Of a DNA stretch of 64,000 nt, positions 8,557-17,675 are shown one piece after another. Under the pieces are notes generated by a model. The model was not told the DNA's origin, did not search any database, and saw nothing but the letters and a program-made list of their open reading frames with translations. Every line of letters starts with the position of its first letter. The first letter of the stretch is position 1. The position numbers and the translations under genes were made by a program. This stretch comes from Lachnospiraceae bacterium. GTDB lineage: Bacteria > Bacillota > Clostridia > Lachnospirales > Lachnospiraceae. The stretch spans positions 44,385 through 108,384 of the forward strand of contig JAAVAC010000017.1 in NCBI GenBank assembly GCA_014804265.1, read 5' to 3'.

Positions 8557-8659
8557 TGATTTATTCTAGCTTTATACGAAAGTGAGAATATGTGAGAAAA
8601 ATTTAAACAAACAATCTAAAAGTTAGAAATGTGTTAGGAAAAAGGATATTCGTAATAAA

Positions 8660-8697
8660 AAAAGAAAACACCAGATTCAAAAAAATCTGATGTTTCC
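8660..8697 (-). terminator. terminator downstream of tRNA-Pro
   Basis: On the minus strand AACATCAGATT pairs with AATCTGGTGTT and is followed by TTCTTTTTTT, 15 bases beyond the tRNA 3' end. Confidence 0.75.
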
Positions 8698-8711
8698 ACC
8701 CTTTCAGGCAA

Positions 8712-8785
8712 TCGAAGCGACGTGATTCGAACACGCGACCTCTGCGTCCCGAACGCAGCGCTCTACCAAACTGAGCCACGCTTCG
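8712..8785 (-). tRNA. tRNA-Pro(CGG)
   Basis: The 74-nt cloverleaf has acceptor CGAAGCG pairing with CGCTTCG and discriminator A. The anticodon stem CTGCG/CGCAG carries loop TTCGGGA, giving anticodon CGG. The T loop is TTCGAAT. C1-G72 is expected for proline tRNA. CCA is not encoded. Confidence 0.95.
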
Positions 8786-8894
8786 ATAATATCTGCTGTT
8801 ACCAACGAATATTATTGTAACAAAAAAAAATGGTTTTGGCTATCCCCTTTTTAAATTTTTTGTGATAATATTGTATTTTACTTTACAAGGCTTG

Positions 8895-9167
8895 TTAAAA
8901 TAGATCAGAATGTGTTCCTGTGCGGAATAAAAATAACTCAAGCCTATCTTGGCTGATGCGGTAAATAAGAAGCCAATCCGGCTCAACATGACATTCACGA
9001 AATCCCTTATAATTACCTGTTAATCCGTGGTCACGATACTTTTCGTCTAACTTTTGTTCACATGCTAATGTATTAACAACGTCTCGTAAATGTTCTATTT
9101 TACAACCACGTTTTTTTGCAAGCTTTAAATCCTTTTTAAATTGATTGGATGGAACAATCTCAAGCAT
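8895..9167 (-). CDS. yafQ: YafQ-family toxin (RelE/ParE superfamily mRNA interferase)
   Basis: A 90-residue ribosome-dependent endoribonuclease-type toxin. The family's active-site pattern is present: RDHGLTGNYKGFRECHVEPDW followed by a C-terminal TGTHSDLF, giving the conserved His, Asp and C-terminal His residues. Its ATG overlaps the antitoxin stop by eight bases, indicating translational coupling. Expected to cleave mRNA on the ribosome when freed from the antitoxin. The unit reads toward tRNA-Pro, 110 bases downstream, with no clear terminator between. Confidence 0.9.
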   Translation of the reverse strand: MLEIVPSNQFKKDLKLAKKRGCKIEHLRDVVNTLACEQKLDEKYRDHGLTGNYKGFRECHVEPDWLLIYRISQDRLELFLFRTGTHSDLF

Positions 9168-9441
9168 CGGTAAGCACCTCGTCTAAAACTTCATCAAAAG
9201 ATTCATAACGCTTGTAATTGCCTGGATACTTTTTCATTTCTTCATATTCATCCAGCGCTGCCTTTGTTTCTGCATTTAGTGCTGGACGTTTTACCTCAAA
9301 CGGAATGCCATTATGATTGATAGCAGAACGCAGGAACATATTAATTGCCGAAGACATATTTAAGCCAAGATCGCTAAAAAGAGCTTCTGCCTCCTGCTTT
9401 AATGCAGAATCCACACGTACATTAATATTTGTAGTAGCCAT
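9160..9441 (-). CDS. dinJ: RelB/DinJ-family antitoxin
   Basis: A 93-residue antitoxin. The ribbon-helix-helix DNA-binding part is TTNINVRVDSALKQEAEALF with following helices, and the C-terminal acidic region would wrap the toxin. The track start at 9495 lies inside the -35 box, so ATG 9441, with AAGGAG eleven bases upstream, is used. It neutralises YafQ and, in known pairs, represses its own promoter. First gene of the two-gene operon. Confidence 0.9.
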   Translation of the reverse strand: MATTNINVRVDSALKQEAEALFSDLGLNMSSAINMFLRSAINHNGIPFEVKRPALNAETKAALDEYEEMKKYPGNYKRYESFDEVLDEVLTDA

Positions 9442-9466
9442 ATATGATATCACTCCTTTTAATTCT

Positions 9467-9495
9467 ATTATATGCGCAATTGCAAACACTGTCAA
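9467..9495 (-). promoter_or_regulatory. consensus sigma-A promoter of the toxin-antitoxin operon
   Basis: Minus strand TTGACA (9490-9495), 17-base spacer, TATAAT (9467-9472): a full consensus match. The spacer contains palindrome GCAATTGC, and TGATATCA lies just downstream in the leader; either could be the antitoxin operator. Confidence 0.85.
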
Positions 9496-9535
9496 CCAAA
9501 CAAGATGAATTGTTTTACAATGTTTTGCGTAATGC

Positions 9536-10885
9536 TCAAAATATTCCCCCTACCTTCTCCCGAACATCACTATTTGAATCATATTCACATTCCCTGCGGA
9601 TATCCTCCGTCATGATCCCCCTGTCCATCATCAGCTTCACAATACATGCCCGACAACAAGAGCACAACGTACGCTCATACAAATAATACACCGCTTCCAC
9701 AGGGGCATCCGGATTCGCCTCCAGCCAGTTTAACGCATCGGAAAACACCCCATGCCATACTCCATCCCGATAACAAACCTTTTGCTTTTTTAGCAATTTC
9801 AAAATAACCCCATCATCTTCTTTTCTATAATTACAAAACAGCATGCCAAGAGCATACTCCAAACTTCTTTTCTCCTGAATAAGCCCATACGCGTATTCCC
9901 GCACCCGTTCATCCTTCACCATGGACAGCGCTTCCATTGCAGCTTCTCTTAATACCTTGTTTTCATCTTCTGCATACCCTATCAAATATTCCACATCAAG
10001 AGGGAAGGCTCTCTTATAAAATACCCTCAATAACCCTGCCTGCAGGCTCTTATTATTTTGCGTACGAACAATTACTTCTGCCAGCTCCTTAACCTGCTGA
10101 TCTGTGGCATGGGATCCAAATGCTAACCTTCTTTTTAAATTTAAATAAATAATTCCATCGCTTTTCCAGGTGCATTCTTCTATTAACTGTTCTGGTGTGG
10201 GCACTTCTAATTTCCGTTTTTCCTCTTTCAGCTGTTCTTTACCTTCTTTTTTTCTCACATAAACAAATTCACTTAGAGAATCTTCAAATATCCGAATCCC
10301 CTTTCGGTCACTTTCTGTAATAAATTGTTCCATCATGCTTTCATCACAGGAATCCTTTCCGGCTGACCAAAACCAGTCAAAGCAATAAGGCTCAGGCTCA
10401 TTCTTCCTTTCATAATAATCAGCCAGATCCAGAACGACCTTCTTAAACCTCTCAAATCCTTCTAATGCCACAAGCCATACACACAGCCATTCAAATTGTT
10501 CCCAGGTATCCACATTCGTATTTTTCCTAAGCTTTGCATACATATGATTATATTTATCAATCATTGCTTCATATGCCTTTTCACTGCCATCATCTGCAAA
10601 AAGATATAACAGATTTGCCAAATGGTCAAAAAGCCATATATTCGTAATTTTTCCGGAAAACTTTTCGATTATCTTCTCTTCAAAATATCCATCCCCATAA
10701 TAGCTTTGCAGCACATACATATACTGGCTTCTTGTTCCCTCGCACTGGGCATCATAGCTGTAATTATTCAGGCATCCTTTTAATACAATATCCCGGAACT
10801 TTTCTATATCCTCATTATCCCTGAATTCTAAAACACACCGCCCCAGCCCTCGTTTCATGGCATACTCAAATTCCCTTTTATTCAC
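9536..10885 (-). CDS. HEAT-like helical repeat protein, unknown function
   Basis: A 449-residue soluble protein with no signal peptide. Residues about 255-350 contain short paired helices (LREAAMEALSMVKDERVREYA) in the style of HEAT/PBS-lyase repeats; the N-terminal half is Trp- and Tyr-rich. The C terminus has a clustered Cys motif, CSCCRAC. Start is GTG 10885 with CAGGAG about 12 bases upstream. It follows the antiporter operon by 24 bases on the same strand, so it may be cotranscribed, but a functional link is not evident. Confidence 0.6.
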   Translation of the reverse strand: MNKREFEYAMKRGLGRCVLEFRDNEDIEKFRDIVLKGCLNNYSYDAQCEGTRSQYMYVLQSYYGDGYFEEKIIEKFSGKITNIWLFDHLANLLYLFADDGSEKAYEAMIDKYNHMYAKLRKNTNVDTWEQFEWLCVWLVALEGFERFKKVVLDLADYYERKNEPEPYCFDWFWSAGKDSCDESMMEQFITESDRKGIRIFEDSLSEFVYVRKKEGKEQLKEEKRKLEVPTPEQLIEECTWKSDGIIYLNLKRRLAFGSHATDQQVKELAEVIVRTQNNKSLQAGLLRVFYKRAFPLDVEYLIGYAEDENKVLREAAMEALSMVKDERVREYAYGLIQEKRSLEYALGMLFCNYRKEDDGVILKLLKKQKVCYRDGVWHGVFSDALNWLEANPDAPVEAVYYLYERTLCSCCRACIVKLMMDRGIMTEDIRRECEYDSNSDVREKVGGIF

Positions 10886-10909
10886 AAATACAAATTCTCC
10901 TGTTTCCCT

Positions 10910-12760
10910 CTACACCGTCAACAAATACACAAGCACCATAAACAGCCCGGCACAGAACATCATAAGTCCAAAAGACAAGCTTCTTGTTATAATCTTATTA
11001 TTCTCCCGGATCATCGTATAAAACATCGCCATTCTATGCTCATAATTTTTCTCTTCCCTTGGATGATTCTTCCAGATAGTCCTATTAAAATATACAAGAG
11101 CATTATCCAAAAAACTGCCCACTGCGTGGGTAAATTCATTTCCCTCCGTCAGTTCGCGGGGAAGCGGTTTGTCCCTATATACGGTCTTTCTTAAAAATAC
11201 AATGAAATAATCCAGAATTCCTTCCAAAATACGGCAGACAAATTTACATACTGCGCAGACAACCATAATAAGCGGACGATATACTTTATTTTCCAAATCC
11301 ATCCATTTTGGCAGAAAGCTTCCATAGCCCTTTTGTTTTTTATACAATCCTTTTACTACAATTACATAAATCACAATTCCGATTCCTATGGAAATAAAGC
11401 CGCCTTTTAAGTTTTCCAAAGAAAAATAATGAGGCATTTCCTGCATTGGCTCCATGCCAAAAAACTCCATTCCATAATTTCCAATCCGATCCAAAGTAAA
11501 TCCCGGAAGTACTCCGAACAGAGGAAGTAAGCAAGCGCTAACCGTAAGTACTGCTGCCGATACCTTATTCATGTAAGCTCCTGCTAATTTATCATATTTT
11601 TCCTGAATCGCCTGATCCTTATTTTTTTCCACGAACAACAGTACATATACCTTTGCCATATAAGCTGCCGTAATGCCGCCGCTTAATAAGAACAGCCACT
11701 CCGCCCATGTAAGCCCGGCTTCTACCAAACCCTCATGCAGAAGCGTTTTACTGATATATCCGCTGAAAAGAGGAATTCCTCCAATACCCAGTGCACCCAT
11801 CAGATAAATAAACTGAAGCAGCGGTTTTTTCCTTCCAAATCCCTGAATCTCATTTAAATCCAGTTTATGAAGGTTCATAAATACAACACCTGCCACAAGG
11901 AACAGGACCAGCTTAAACAAAGAATGGTTTACCATATGGAGAATCGTGCCTTTTACGGCAAGGGCTCCTTCCTCTCCCAAGATACAAACCGTTGCCAGCC
12001 CCGTCAGGATAAAGCCGATCTGGGAAACGGAGGAACAGGCAAGCACTTCCTTTAAATTATGGGAATTCAATGCCAGAATGCCCCCCAGAACCATCGTAAT
12101 GACAGCAAGGACCAAAAGCCCTCTTCCATAGTCTCCATTATCCCTGAAAATAGTCACGCTTACCCAGATAGCTCCAAAAATTCCGGTTTTCGTTAAAATA
12201 CCGGAAAGCAGTGCACTAGTAGGCGCCGGTGCCACCGGATGGGCCTTTGGCAGCCATATGTGAAGAGGAAACACACCTGCTTTTGCCAAAAAACCAAACA
12301 ACAGGCAAAAACCCGCTCCATACAAAAAACCCTGATTACCGATACTGCTGTCACGAATGCCTGCTGCCTGAAATAAAAATAATCCCATCAGCATCACCAT
12401 GCCGCCAATGACAGCAATAGCAAGATACGTCTCTCCGGCACGCAGGGATTCTTTTTTCTCGTCAAATGCCACCCATACATAAGAAGTGAGGGACATAATT
12501 TCAAAAAATATAAATAACGTAAAAAGATCCGCCGACAAAAACACTCCCACTGTGGCCAGAAAGGTCAGGAAAAAGGAAATATAATACCGTTTTTGATTGG
12601 CATAGTGCTTCATGTATTCCAAAGAAAATACACCTGTTACCGCCCACATGAAAAAGGCGATGACAACATAAATGGTCCGAAGGCCCCCAAAAGAAAAATG
12701 AAGCCCATAGCCGCATACTTTTAATATGGAAAACAAATCTTCTGCTAAAATACCACTCAT
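10910..12760 (-). CDS. NuoL/HyfB-type antiporter-like subunit of an Mrp/Mbh complex
   Basis: A 616-residue proton-conducting transporter-family protein. The TM5-type Glu is in FIFFEIMSLTSYVW and the TM7-type Lys in AKAGVFPLHIWLPKAHPVAP, both needed for ion translocation in this family. A long C-terminal extension with a final hydrophobic helix makes it the longest of four paralogues here and closest in size to NuoL/HyfB. Start ATG 12760 is ten bases after AGGAGG; the track's TTG at 12766 is too close. Last antiporter gene of the operon. Confidence 0.82.
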   Translation of the reverse strand: MSGILAEDLFSILKVCGYGLHFSFGGLRTIYVVIAFFMWAVTGVFSLEYMKHYANQKRYYISFFLTFLATVGVFLSADLFTLFIFFEIMSLTSYVWVAFDEKKESLRAGETYLAIAVIGGMVMLMGLFLFQAAGIRDSSIGNQGFLYGAGFCLLFGFLAKAGVFPLHIWLPKAHPVAPAPTSALLSGILTKTGIFGAIWVSVTIFRDNGDYGRGLLVLAVITMVLGGILALNSHNLKEVLACSSVSQIGFILTGLATVCILGEEGALAVKGTILHMVNHSLFKLVLFLVAGVVFMNLHKLDLNEIQGFGRKKPLLQFIYLMGALGIGGIPLFSGYISKTLLHEGLVEAGLTWAEWLFLLSGGITAAYMAKVYVLLFVEKNKDQAIQEKYDKLAGAYMNKVSAAVLTVSACLLPLFGVLPGFTLDRIGNYGMEFFGMEPMQEMPHYFSLENLKGGFISIGIGIVIYVIVVKGLYKKQKGYGSFLPKWMDLENKVYRPLIMVVCAVCKFVCRILEGILDYFIVFLRKTVYRDKPLPRELTEGNEFTHAVGSFLDNALVYFNRTIWKNHPREEKNYEHRMAMFYTMIRENNKIITRSLSFGLMMFCAGLFMVLVYLLTV

Positions 12761-12776
12761 ATTCAAGTTTCCTCCT

Positions 12777-14252
12777 TTAAAATTTCCCTGCTGCTATATC
12801 TTCAAAAAGATTCAGTATATGTTCTGCATGTAAACCAAAATAAAAGATGGCGATTACGAACAGGCACAGGGGCAGCAGCATCAGCCAGTTAGGATCCTCT
12901 GCATCCTTTATAGAATCATCAGAAAAGCCCGTTTCCGGAAAAAATGCCCTGACAAGAATAGAAAACATATAGGTAGCCGTAAGCAGGGCAGAAATCAGCA
13001 ATGCTCCAATGCCAAAATAAGCCATTACATTTTCACTGTCTATGGCGGCAGATGCCAGATTAAACTTGCTGATAAAGCCGCATAAGCCTGGAACGCCCAT
13101 CAGGGCAAGGGCAGATACTGTAAAAATACCAAATACTTTAGGCATCTTTTTTCCAAGCCCTTCTAACTCATATACATAGGTTTTTCCCGTTTTATAAATC
13201 ACTGCCCCCGCACAGAAAAAGGAACAGATTTTCATAATCCCGTGAAACACCATATGGCTTAAGGCTCCTACCAGTCCCATAGGCGTCATAATCGTAACAC
13301 CAAATAAAATATAACTTAAATTACTGATAGTGGAATAGGCAAGCCTTCTTTTTAAATGCCTTTCCTTCACTGCCATGCTGCAGCCATATACAATCGTAAT
13401 CATAGCTGCTATCATCACCACATTCTGGGCCCAGGTCCCTCTTAAAAACTCTGTACCAAAACAATAATACGTAAGGCGCATAATGGCGAAAGCGCCTGAT
13501 TTCACTACCGCAACCGCATGAAGCAGGGCAGTGACAGGAGTTGGAGCCACACCTGCCTGAGGAAGCCAGGAATTAAAAGGACAAAGAGCTGCCTTTACGC
13601 CAAATCCAAAAAAGGCAAATACATAAATCAAAAGCAGCACGTTCACTCTGGCTCCCGTTCGTGCTATATTTAAAGTCCCCCCTAAAACAAAGCCTTCTCC
13701 CGTTCCATAAACAATCATGAAAATAACAGCCACAAAAGCAAAAGCAGCTCCTCCTAACGAGTAATATAAATATTTTCTTGCTGCCAGCACCGCTTCTCTT
13801 GTTAATGTGTGAAGCACCAAAGGAAATGTCACCAGAGTCAAAAGCTCATAAAAGAAATACATGGTAATCATATTGCCGCTTAGAGCAATTCCTAACGTAA
13901 CCCCATAAGTAACTGTATAAAAAAGAAAGAAAATCCTTTCATGACTTTCATGCTTCATATATTCAAATGCATACAAAGTAGCCAGCGGCCAAAGGGAAGA
14001 AACCAGAGCCGCAAATACACTGCCAAGTCCGTCCAACTGAAAGCTGATCGTCAAATCCCCTGTAAAATGCATCAAAGTAAAGGAGCTTTCCGGCCTGTTC
14101 ATTAAAATACTAAAAACCAGTATAAAATTAACCACAACTATCGTTTCAACGAAAATAAGCCTGTGATTTCTCTTTTTAAAAGGAATGAGAGGAACCAGTG
14201 CGCCTCCCAAAATGGGAATCAATATTACAATAAGCATCATAATCGCATTCAT
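12777..14252 (-). CDS. MrpD/NuoM-like antiporter subunit
   Basis: A 491-residue membrane protein with about 14 helices. The conserved Glu appears in YFFYELLTLVTFPLVLH and the conserved Lys in VKAALCPFNSWLPQAG, followed by the discontinuous-helix region around TALLHAVAVVKSGAF. It belongs to the proton-conducting transporter family shared by complex I and Mrp antiporters, and probably carries one ion channel. The adjacent gene upstream (14267-15787) is a paralogue, so tandem duplication is likely. Confidence 0.82.
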   Translation of the reverse strand: MNAIMMLIVILIPILGGALVPLIPFKKRNHRLIFVETIVVVNFILVFSILMNRPESSFTLMHFTGDLTISFQLDGLGSVFAALVSSLWPLATLYAFEYMKHESHERIFFLFYTVTYGVTLGIALSGNMITMYFFYELLTLVTFPLVLHTLTREAVLAARKYLYYSLGGAAFAFVAVIFMIVYGTGEGFVLGGTLNIARTGARVNVLLLIYVFAFFGFGVKAALCPFNSWLPQAGVAPTPVTALLHAVAVVKSGAFAIMRLTYYCFGTEFLRGTWAQNVVMIAAMITIVYGCSMAVKERHLKRRLAYSTISNLSYILFGVTIMTPMGLVGALSHMVFHGIMKICSFFCAGAVIYKTGKTYVYELEGLGKKMPKVFGIFTVSALALMGVPGLCGFISKFNLASAAIDSENVMAYFGIGALLISALLTATYMFSILVRAFFPETGFSDDSIKDAEDPNWLMLLPLCLFVIAIFYFGLHAEHILNLFEDIAAGKF

Positions 14253-14266
14253 TCTGACCCCTCCTT

Positions 14267-15787
14267 CTACATAAGCCGGATGATAAACCCGGTGAAATAT
14301 TGAATAAGTGGATTGGGAAACAGTCCGATTAATACCGATAACGTGGTAAGTATGATAATCGGAATCAACATATACTTATCCGGCTCGCATTTTTTCAAAG
14401 AGCTTCCATCAAAATCCTCTCCCGGCAAAAAGCCATGAATGGAAACAGGCAGCAGATACCCTGCCGTCAGCAATGCACTGACTAAAAGAACAATAGGACC
14501 TGCAATGGAAAATACTTTTATTTTGCTGTTCAATGCGCCTCCTGCCAGATACCATTTACTGATAAAGCCTCCTGTAGGCGGGATTCCGATAAGCCCAAGG
14601 GAGGCAATGGTATAGCACCACATGGTAACCGGCATCCTTTTCCCGATTCCCCGAAGCTCATCTACTTTCGTGCAGCCCGTCTTATATATGATTGCGCCTG
14701 CCACAAGAAACAACGTACATTTAATCAGGGCATGGGCTGTTATGTGCAATAAGGAACCTGCCATTCCAATAGGATTTAAAAGCGCCAGACCAAATATCAC
14801 ATAAGAAACCTGACTGACTGTGGAATAGGCAAGCCTTTTTTTCAGCACCTTTTCCCCATAGGCAAGCATAGAGCCTAAAAATACCGTAATCAGAGAAAGG
14901 GTCAGCCATACTGTCTGTACCCAGGTATTCCGTATAAAATCCGGCCCGATTATATAATAAACCGTGCGGATCATGGCAAATATGCCGGATTTCACAATGA
15001 TAGCGGAAAGTACCGCACTAGCAGGCGCAGGCGCAGCCGGATGGGCAGTAGGAAGCCATCCATGAAGGGGAAACATACCTGCTTTTACTCCAAAGCCCAT
15101 CAGCATGAAAAAAACGACCACTAAAAGCAAGGGCTTATTTTCCTGCGCCAGACTGCTTAAAGTCCCTCCCGGAGTAAAGGAAAGGGTATTTGCATACTTT
15201 ACCATAAAATAAATCCCGAATAATACCATATAGGCGCCAAAAAAAGAATACAGCAGATATTTCATTGCCGCCATAATCGCTTCCTTTGACTGATTGTGTA
15301 TGACAAGAGGAAAAGAGCATAATGTCATCAATTCATAAAAGGCATACATCGTAATCAGATTTCCGGAAAAACCAAGCCCCAGGAGCACTCCGTACAATAT
15401 GAGATAAAAGGCAAAATAACGTTTTACATGTTTCTCGCGCTTCATATAAGAAAAGGCAAAAAAGCCGCCGCAAATCCATATAATCGTTACAAGCAGGGCA
15501 AACAGCTTTCCAAACGCATCTGCCCGAAGTATGATAGGCAGCATTGGATGGAGAGTAAACAGCGTAACCATTTCCCCGTCAGTAAAAACTGCCTCTAATA
15601 CAAGCATTCCGCTGCCAATAAGCCCAAATCCTGTAACTATGCTGTAAAAATTTCTTTTTTCCGCTTCTGTAAGATTTTTTCTTCTCTCCGATTCCGGCAG
15701 GAACAAAAGTATTCCAAAAATAATTGGGATCAGTATTGATGGCAGCAATACAGAATCTATTCCTAAAAAGTTAAAAATAGTATACAT
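14267..15787 (-). CDS. MrpD/NuoN-like antiporter subunit
   Basis: A 506-residue multi-pass protein of the proton-conducting transporter family. Glu in YAFYELMTLCSFPLVIH and Lys in VKAGMFPLHGWLPTAHPAAP match the translocation residues. The segment WLPTAHPAAPAPASAVLSA is almost the same as that in the 616-residue subunit. It lies between two paralogues with gaps of 11-14 bases, so the operon is tightly packed. Confidence 0.82.
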   Translation of the reverse strand: MYTIFNFLGIDSVLLPSILIPIIFGILLFLPESERRKNLTEAEKRNFYSIVTGFGLIGSGMLVLEAVFTDGEMVTLFTLHPMLPIILRADAFGKLFALLVTIIWICGGFFAFSYMKREKHVKRYFAFYLILYGVLLGLGFSGNLITMYAFYELMTLCSFPLVIHNQSKEAIMAAMKYLLYSFFGAYMVLFGIYFMVKYANTLSFTPGGTLSSLAQENKPLLLVVVFFMLMGFGVKAGMFPLHGWLPTAHPAAPAPASAVLSAIIVKSGIFAMIRTVYYIIGPDFIRNTWVQTVWLTLSLITVFLGSMLAYGEKVLKKRLAYSTVSQVSYVIFGLALLNPIGMAGSLLHITAHALIKCTLFLVAGAIIYKTGCTKVDELRGIGKRMPVTMWCYTIASLGLIGIPPTGGFISKWYLAGGALNSKIKVFSIAGPIVLLVSALLTAGYLLPVSIHGFLPGEDFDGSSLKKCEPDKYMLIPIIILTTLSVLIGLFPNPLIQYFTGFIIRLM

Positions 15788-15798
15788 TTTGAATCCTC

Positions 15799-17292
15799 CT
15801 AACTGAACATTTTAAGTCCCGTTTGAATCATACTGACAATAGGTGTGGAACACATCCCCAGAACAATGTTGAGAATTACAAAACAAACCAATGCCCCCAC
15901 ATAGCCAAAAGTCTTTTTTACCGGCATCTTATCGTATGAAGATTTTATCGGAGTATAAATACGGATAACCGTTTTCATAAAATAAATCGCATTTAATATG
16001 GTGCTGATACCCAGACAAATCAGGGTAGGAAGCATTTTATAAGGAGTATTCTGCACACAAGCAGTTCCGAATAATAGTTTGCTGATAAAACCGGAAAAGC
16101 CCGGGACTCCTACCATGGAAAGGGAGCCTACCGTAAAAGCAATCCCCGCAAACTTATTCCGATATGCCGCTCCTGTCAGATCAATAAATTTCTTGCTCTT
16201 TCCGGAAACATCTGTAAGCCCCACTGCCGCAATGAACAAAAGGCTTTTCGTAGCCCCATGAGACAAAATATGATAGACGCTGGCCGTCATTCCCTCGAAT
16301 GTTCCAAGACCGATCCCCATATAAATATATCCAATCTGGGCTATGGAGGAAAAAGCTATCATCCTCCTGATGTCATTTTCCTGAATAGCGCTTAAGGAGC
16401 CCATAATCATGCCACACAAACCAAACAAAAATAAAATGTGGATGACCTTGCTGTCCAAAATAACCTGCCAGCCGATTACCCGGTAACAGATTTTAATCAA
16501 CAAGAAGATATATCCCTTTGATACAAGGCTGGATAATATGGCAGCGCTTGATGCAGTAGAATATCCATAGGCATTTGGAAGCCATGCGTGAAAAGGAAAC
16601 AAAGCGCTTTTAATGGCAAGCCCCACACAGATAAATGCAATTGCCACCACTAAAGGCACATGATATTGCCCCATGATGGACATGACCGTTACTGCGCTTT
16701 TTATATTGCTCATAAGCAAATGCCCCGTACAGTCATACAAAATACAAATACCTAAAAGCAGCAGACCAGAGCCTAACAGGCTCATAATCATATACCGGAT
16801 GGCCGCCTCAAAGGTATGCCCGTTCTGACGGATCATAATCAGCCCGCAGGCGGAAATCGTATTGATTTCCACAAACACATAAGCAGTAAACAAATCATTG
16901 GTATAAATAAGGGCAAGCAGGGAGCTTAACAAAAGATTTATCAAAATATAATAAAGGTTCTGCTTGCCGGGCGCGATTTCCTCTTCTAAATGGGCGCGTC
17001 CGCCTATCAGTGACAAAAGCATGATCACACAAAAAAACAATGCCATCAATGCTTCCAAAACCCCTGCCCTGATTTCATTTCCCCAGGGCGCCGGAAAATG
17101 CCCCATCATGAACGTATAGCTTTCTTTTGTCCTTAACAGATAAGAAAGAAGTACCGCCGACATGACCCCAATGAAAGCAATGACAAAAGCATTCACTCTC
17201 TTTGCCCATTTTCCATTCAACATGGAAGTGACGGTTCCGGAAAATAAGGACAATAAAATAGAAAAGAAAGGAATATTCTGTACAAAATCCAT
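15799..17292 (-). CDS. MrpD-like antiporter subunit
   Basis: A 497-residue multi-pass protein directly following the MrpC gene, the position of MrpD in known operons. The conserved Glu is in YVFVEINTISACGL and the Lys in IKSALFPFHAWLPNAYGYST. It lacks the His-Pro-Ala-Pro segment after WLP seen in two paralogues here. In known complexes MrpC and MrpD form adjacent membrane subunits; the same is inferred here. Confidence 0.85.
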   Translation of the reverse strand: MDFVQNIPFFSILLSLFSGTVTSMLNGKWAKRVNAFVIAFIGVMSAVLLSYLLRTKESYTFMMGHFPAPWGNEIRAGVLEALMALFFCVIMLLSLIGGRAHLEEEIAPGKQNLYYILINLLLSSLLALIYTNDLFTAYVFVEINTISACGLIMIRQNGHTFEAAIRYMIMSLLGSGLLLLGICILYDCTGHLLMSNIKSAVTVMSIMGQYHVPLVVAIAFICVGLAIKSALFPFHAWLPNAYGYSTASSAAILSSLVSKGYIFLLIKICYRVIGWQVILDSKVIHILFLFGLCGMIMGSLSAIQENDIRRMIAFSSIAQIGYIYMGIGLGTFEGMTASVYHILSHGATKSLLFIAAVGLTDVSGKSKKFIDLTGAAYRNKFAGIAFTVGSLSMVGVPGFSGFISKLLFGTACVQNTPYKMLPTLICLGISTILNAIYFMKTVIRIYTPIKSSYDKMPVKKTFGYVGALVCFVILNIVLGMCSTPIVSMIQTGLKMFS

Positions 17293-17293
17293 T

Positions 17294-17674
17294 TTAATTT
17301 TCCTCCTTTTTCAATAAGGTGGAAATCTCATCCAAATCCAATGTATGATATCTTCTATATAAACGGATAGTTAAGGACAACATCAAAGCAGACACCGATA
17401 CGGAAACTACGATTCCGGTAAGCACCAGCCCCGCCGGTATGGGATTGATATAGGCCTCCACCTCCTGCACCCCATTTACCACAATAGGAGCCGTCCTTCC
17501 CTGAATATATCCCTTCAGTGCCAAAAATAAATACGTGGCCGTATCCATAATATTCAGCCCGATTATTTTTTTAATAAGATTTTTCTGCAAAAGAAGGTTC
17601 GTAAATCCAATGGCAAATAAAATCATGGAAACCGCTTCTCCATAATTTGCCATTAAATTGGGTCCAAACTCCAT
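17294..17674 (-). CDS. mrpC: MrpC/NuoK-like antiporter subunit
   Basis: A 126-residue three-helix protein of the NuoK/MnhC family. The first helix contains GEAVSMILFAIGFTNLLLQ and the second IIGLNIMDTATYLFL, the position where NuoK-type subunits carry proton-path residues. Start ATG 17674 follows AAAGGGGG by eight bases; the track start at 17728 would overlap the upstream gene by 53 bases. It overlaps no neighbour and its stop is one base before the next ATG. Confidence 0.85.
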   Translation of the reverse strand: MEFGPNLMANYGEAVSMILFAIGFTNLLLQKNLIKKIIGLNIMDTATYLFLALKGYIQGRTAPIVVNGVQEVEAYINPIPAGLVLTGIVVSVSVSALMLSLTIRLYRRYHTLDLDEISTLLKKEEN

Positions 17675-17675
17675 A

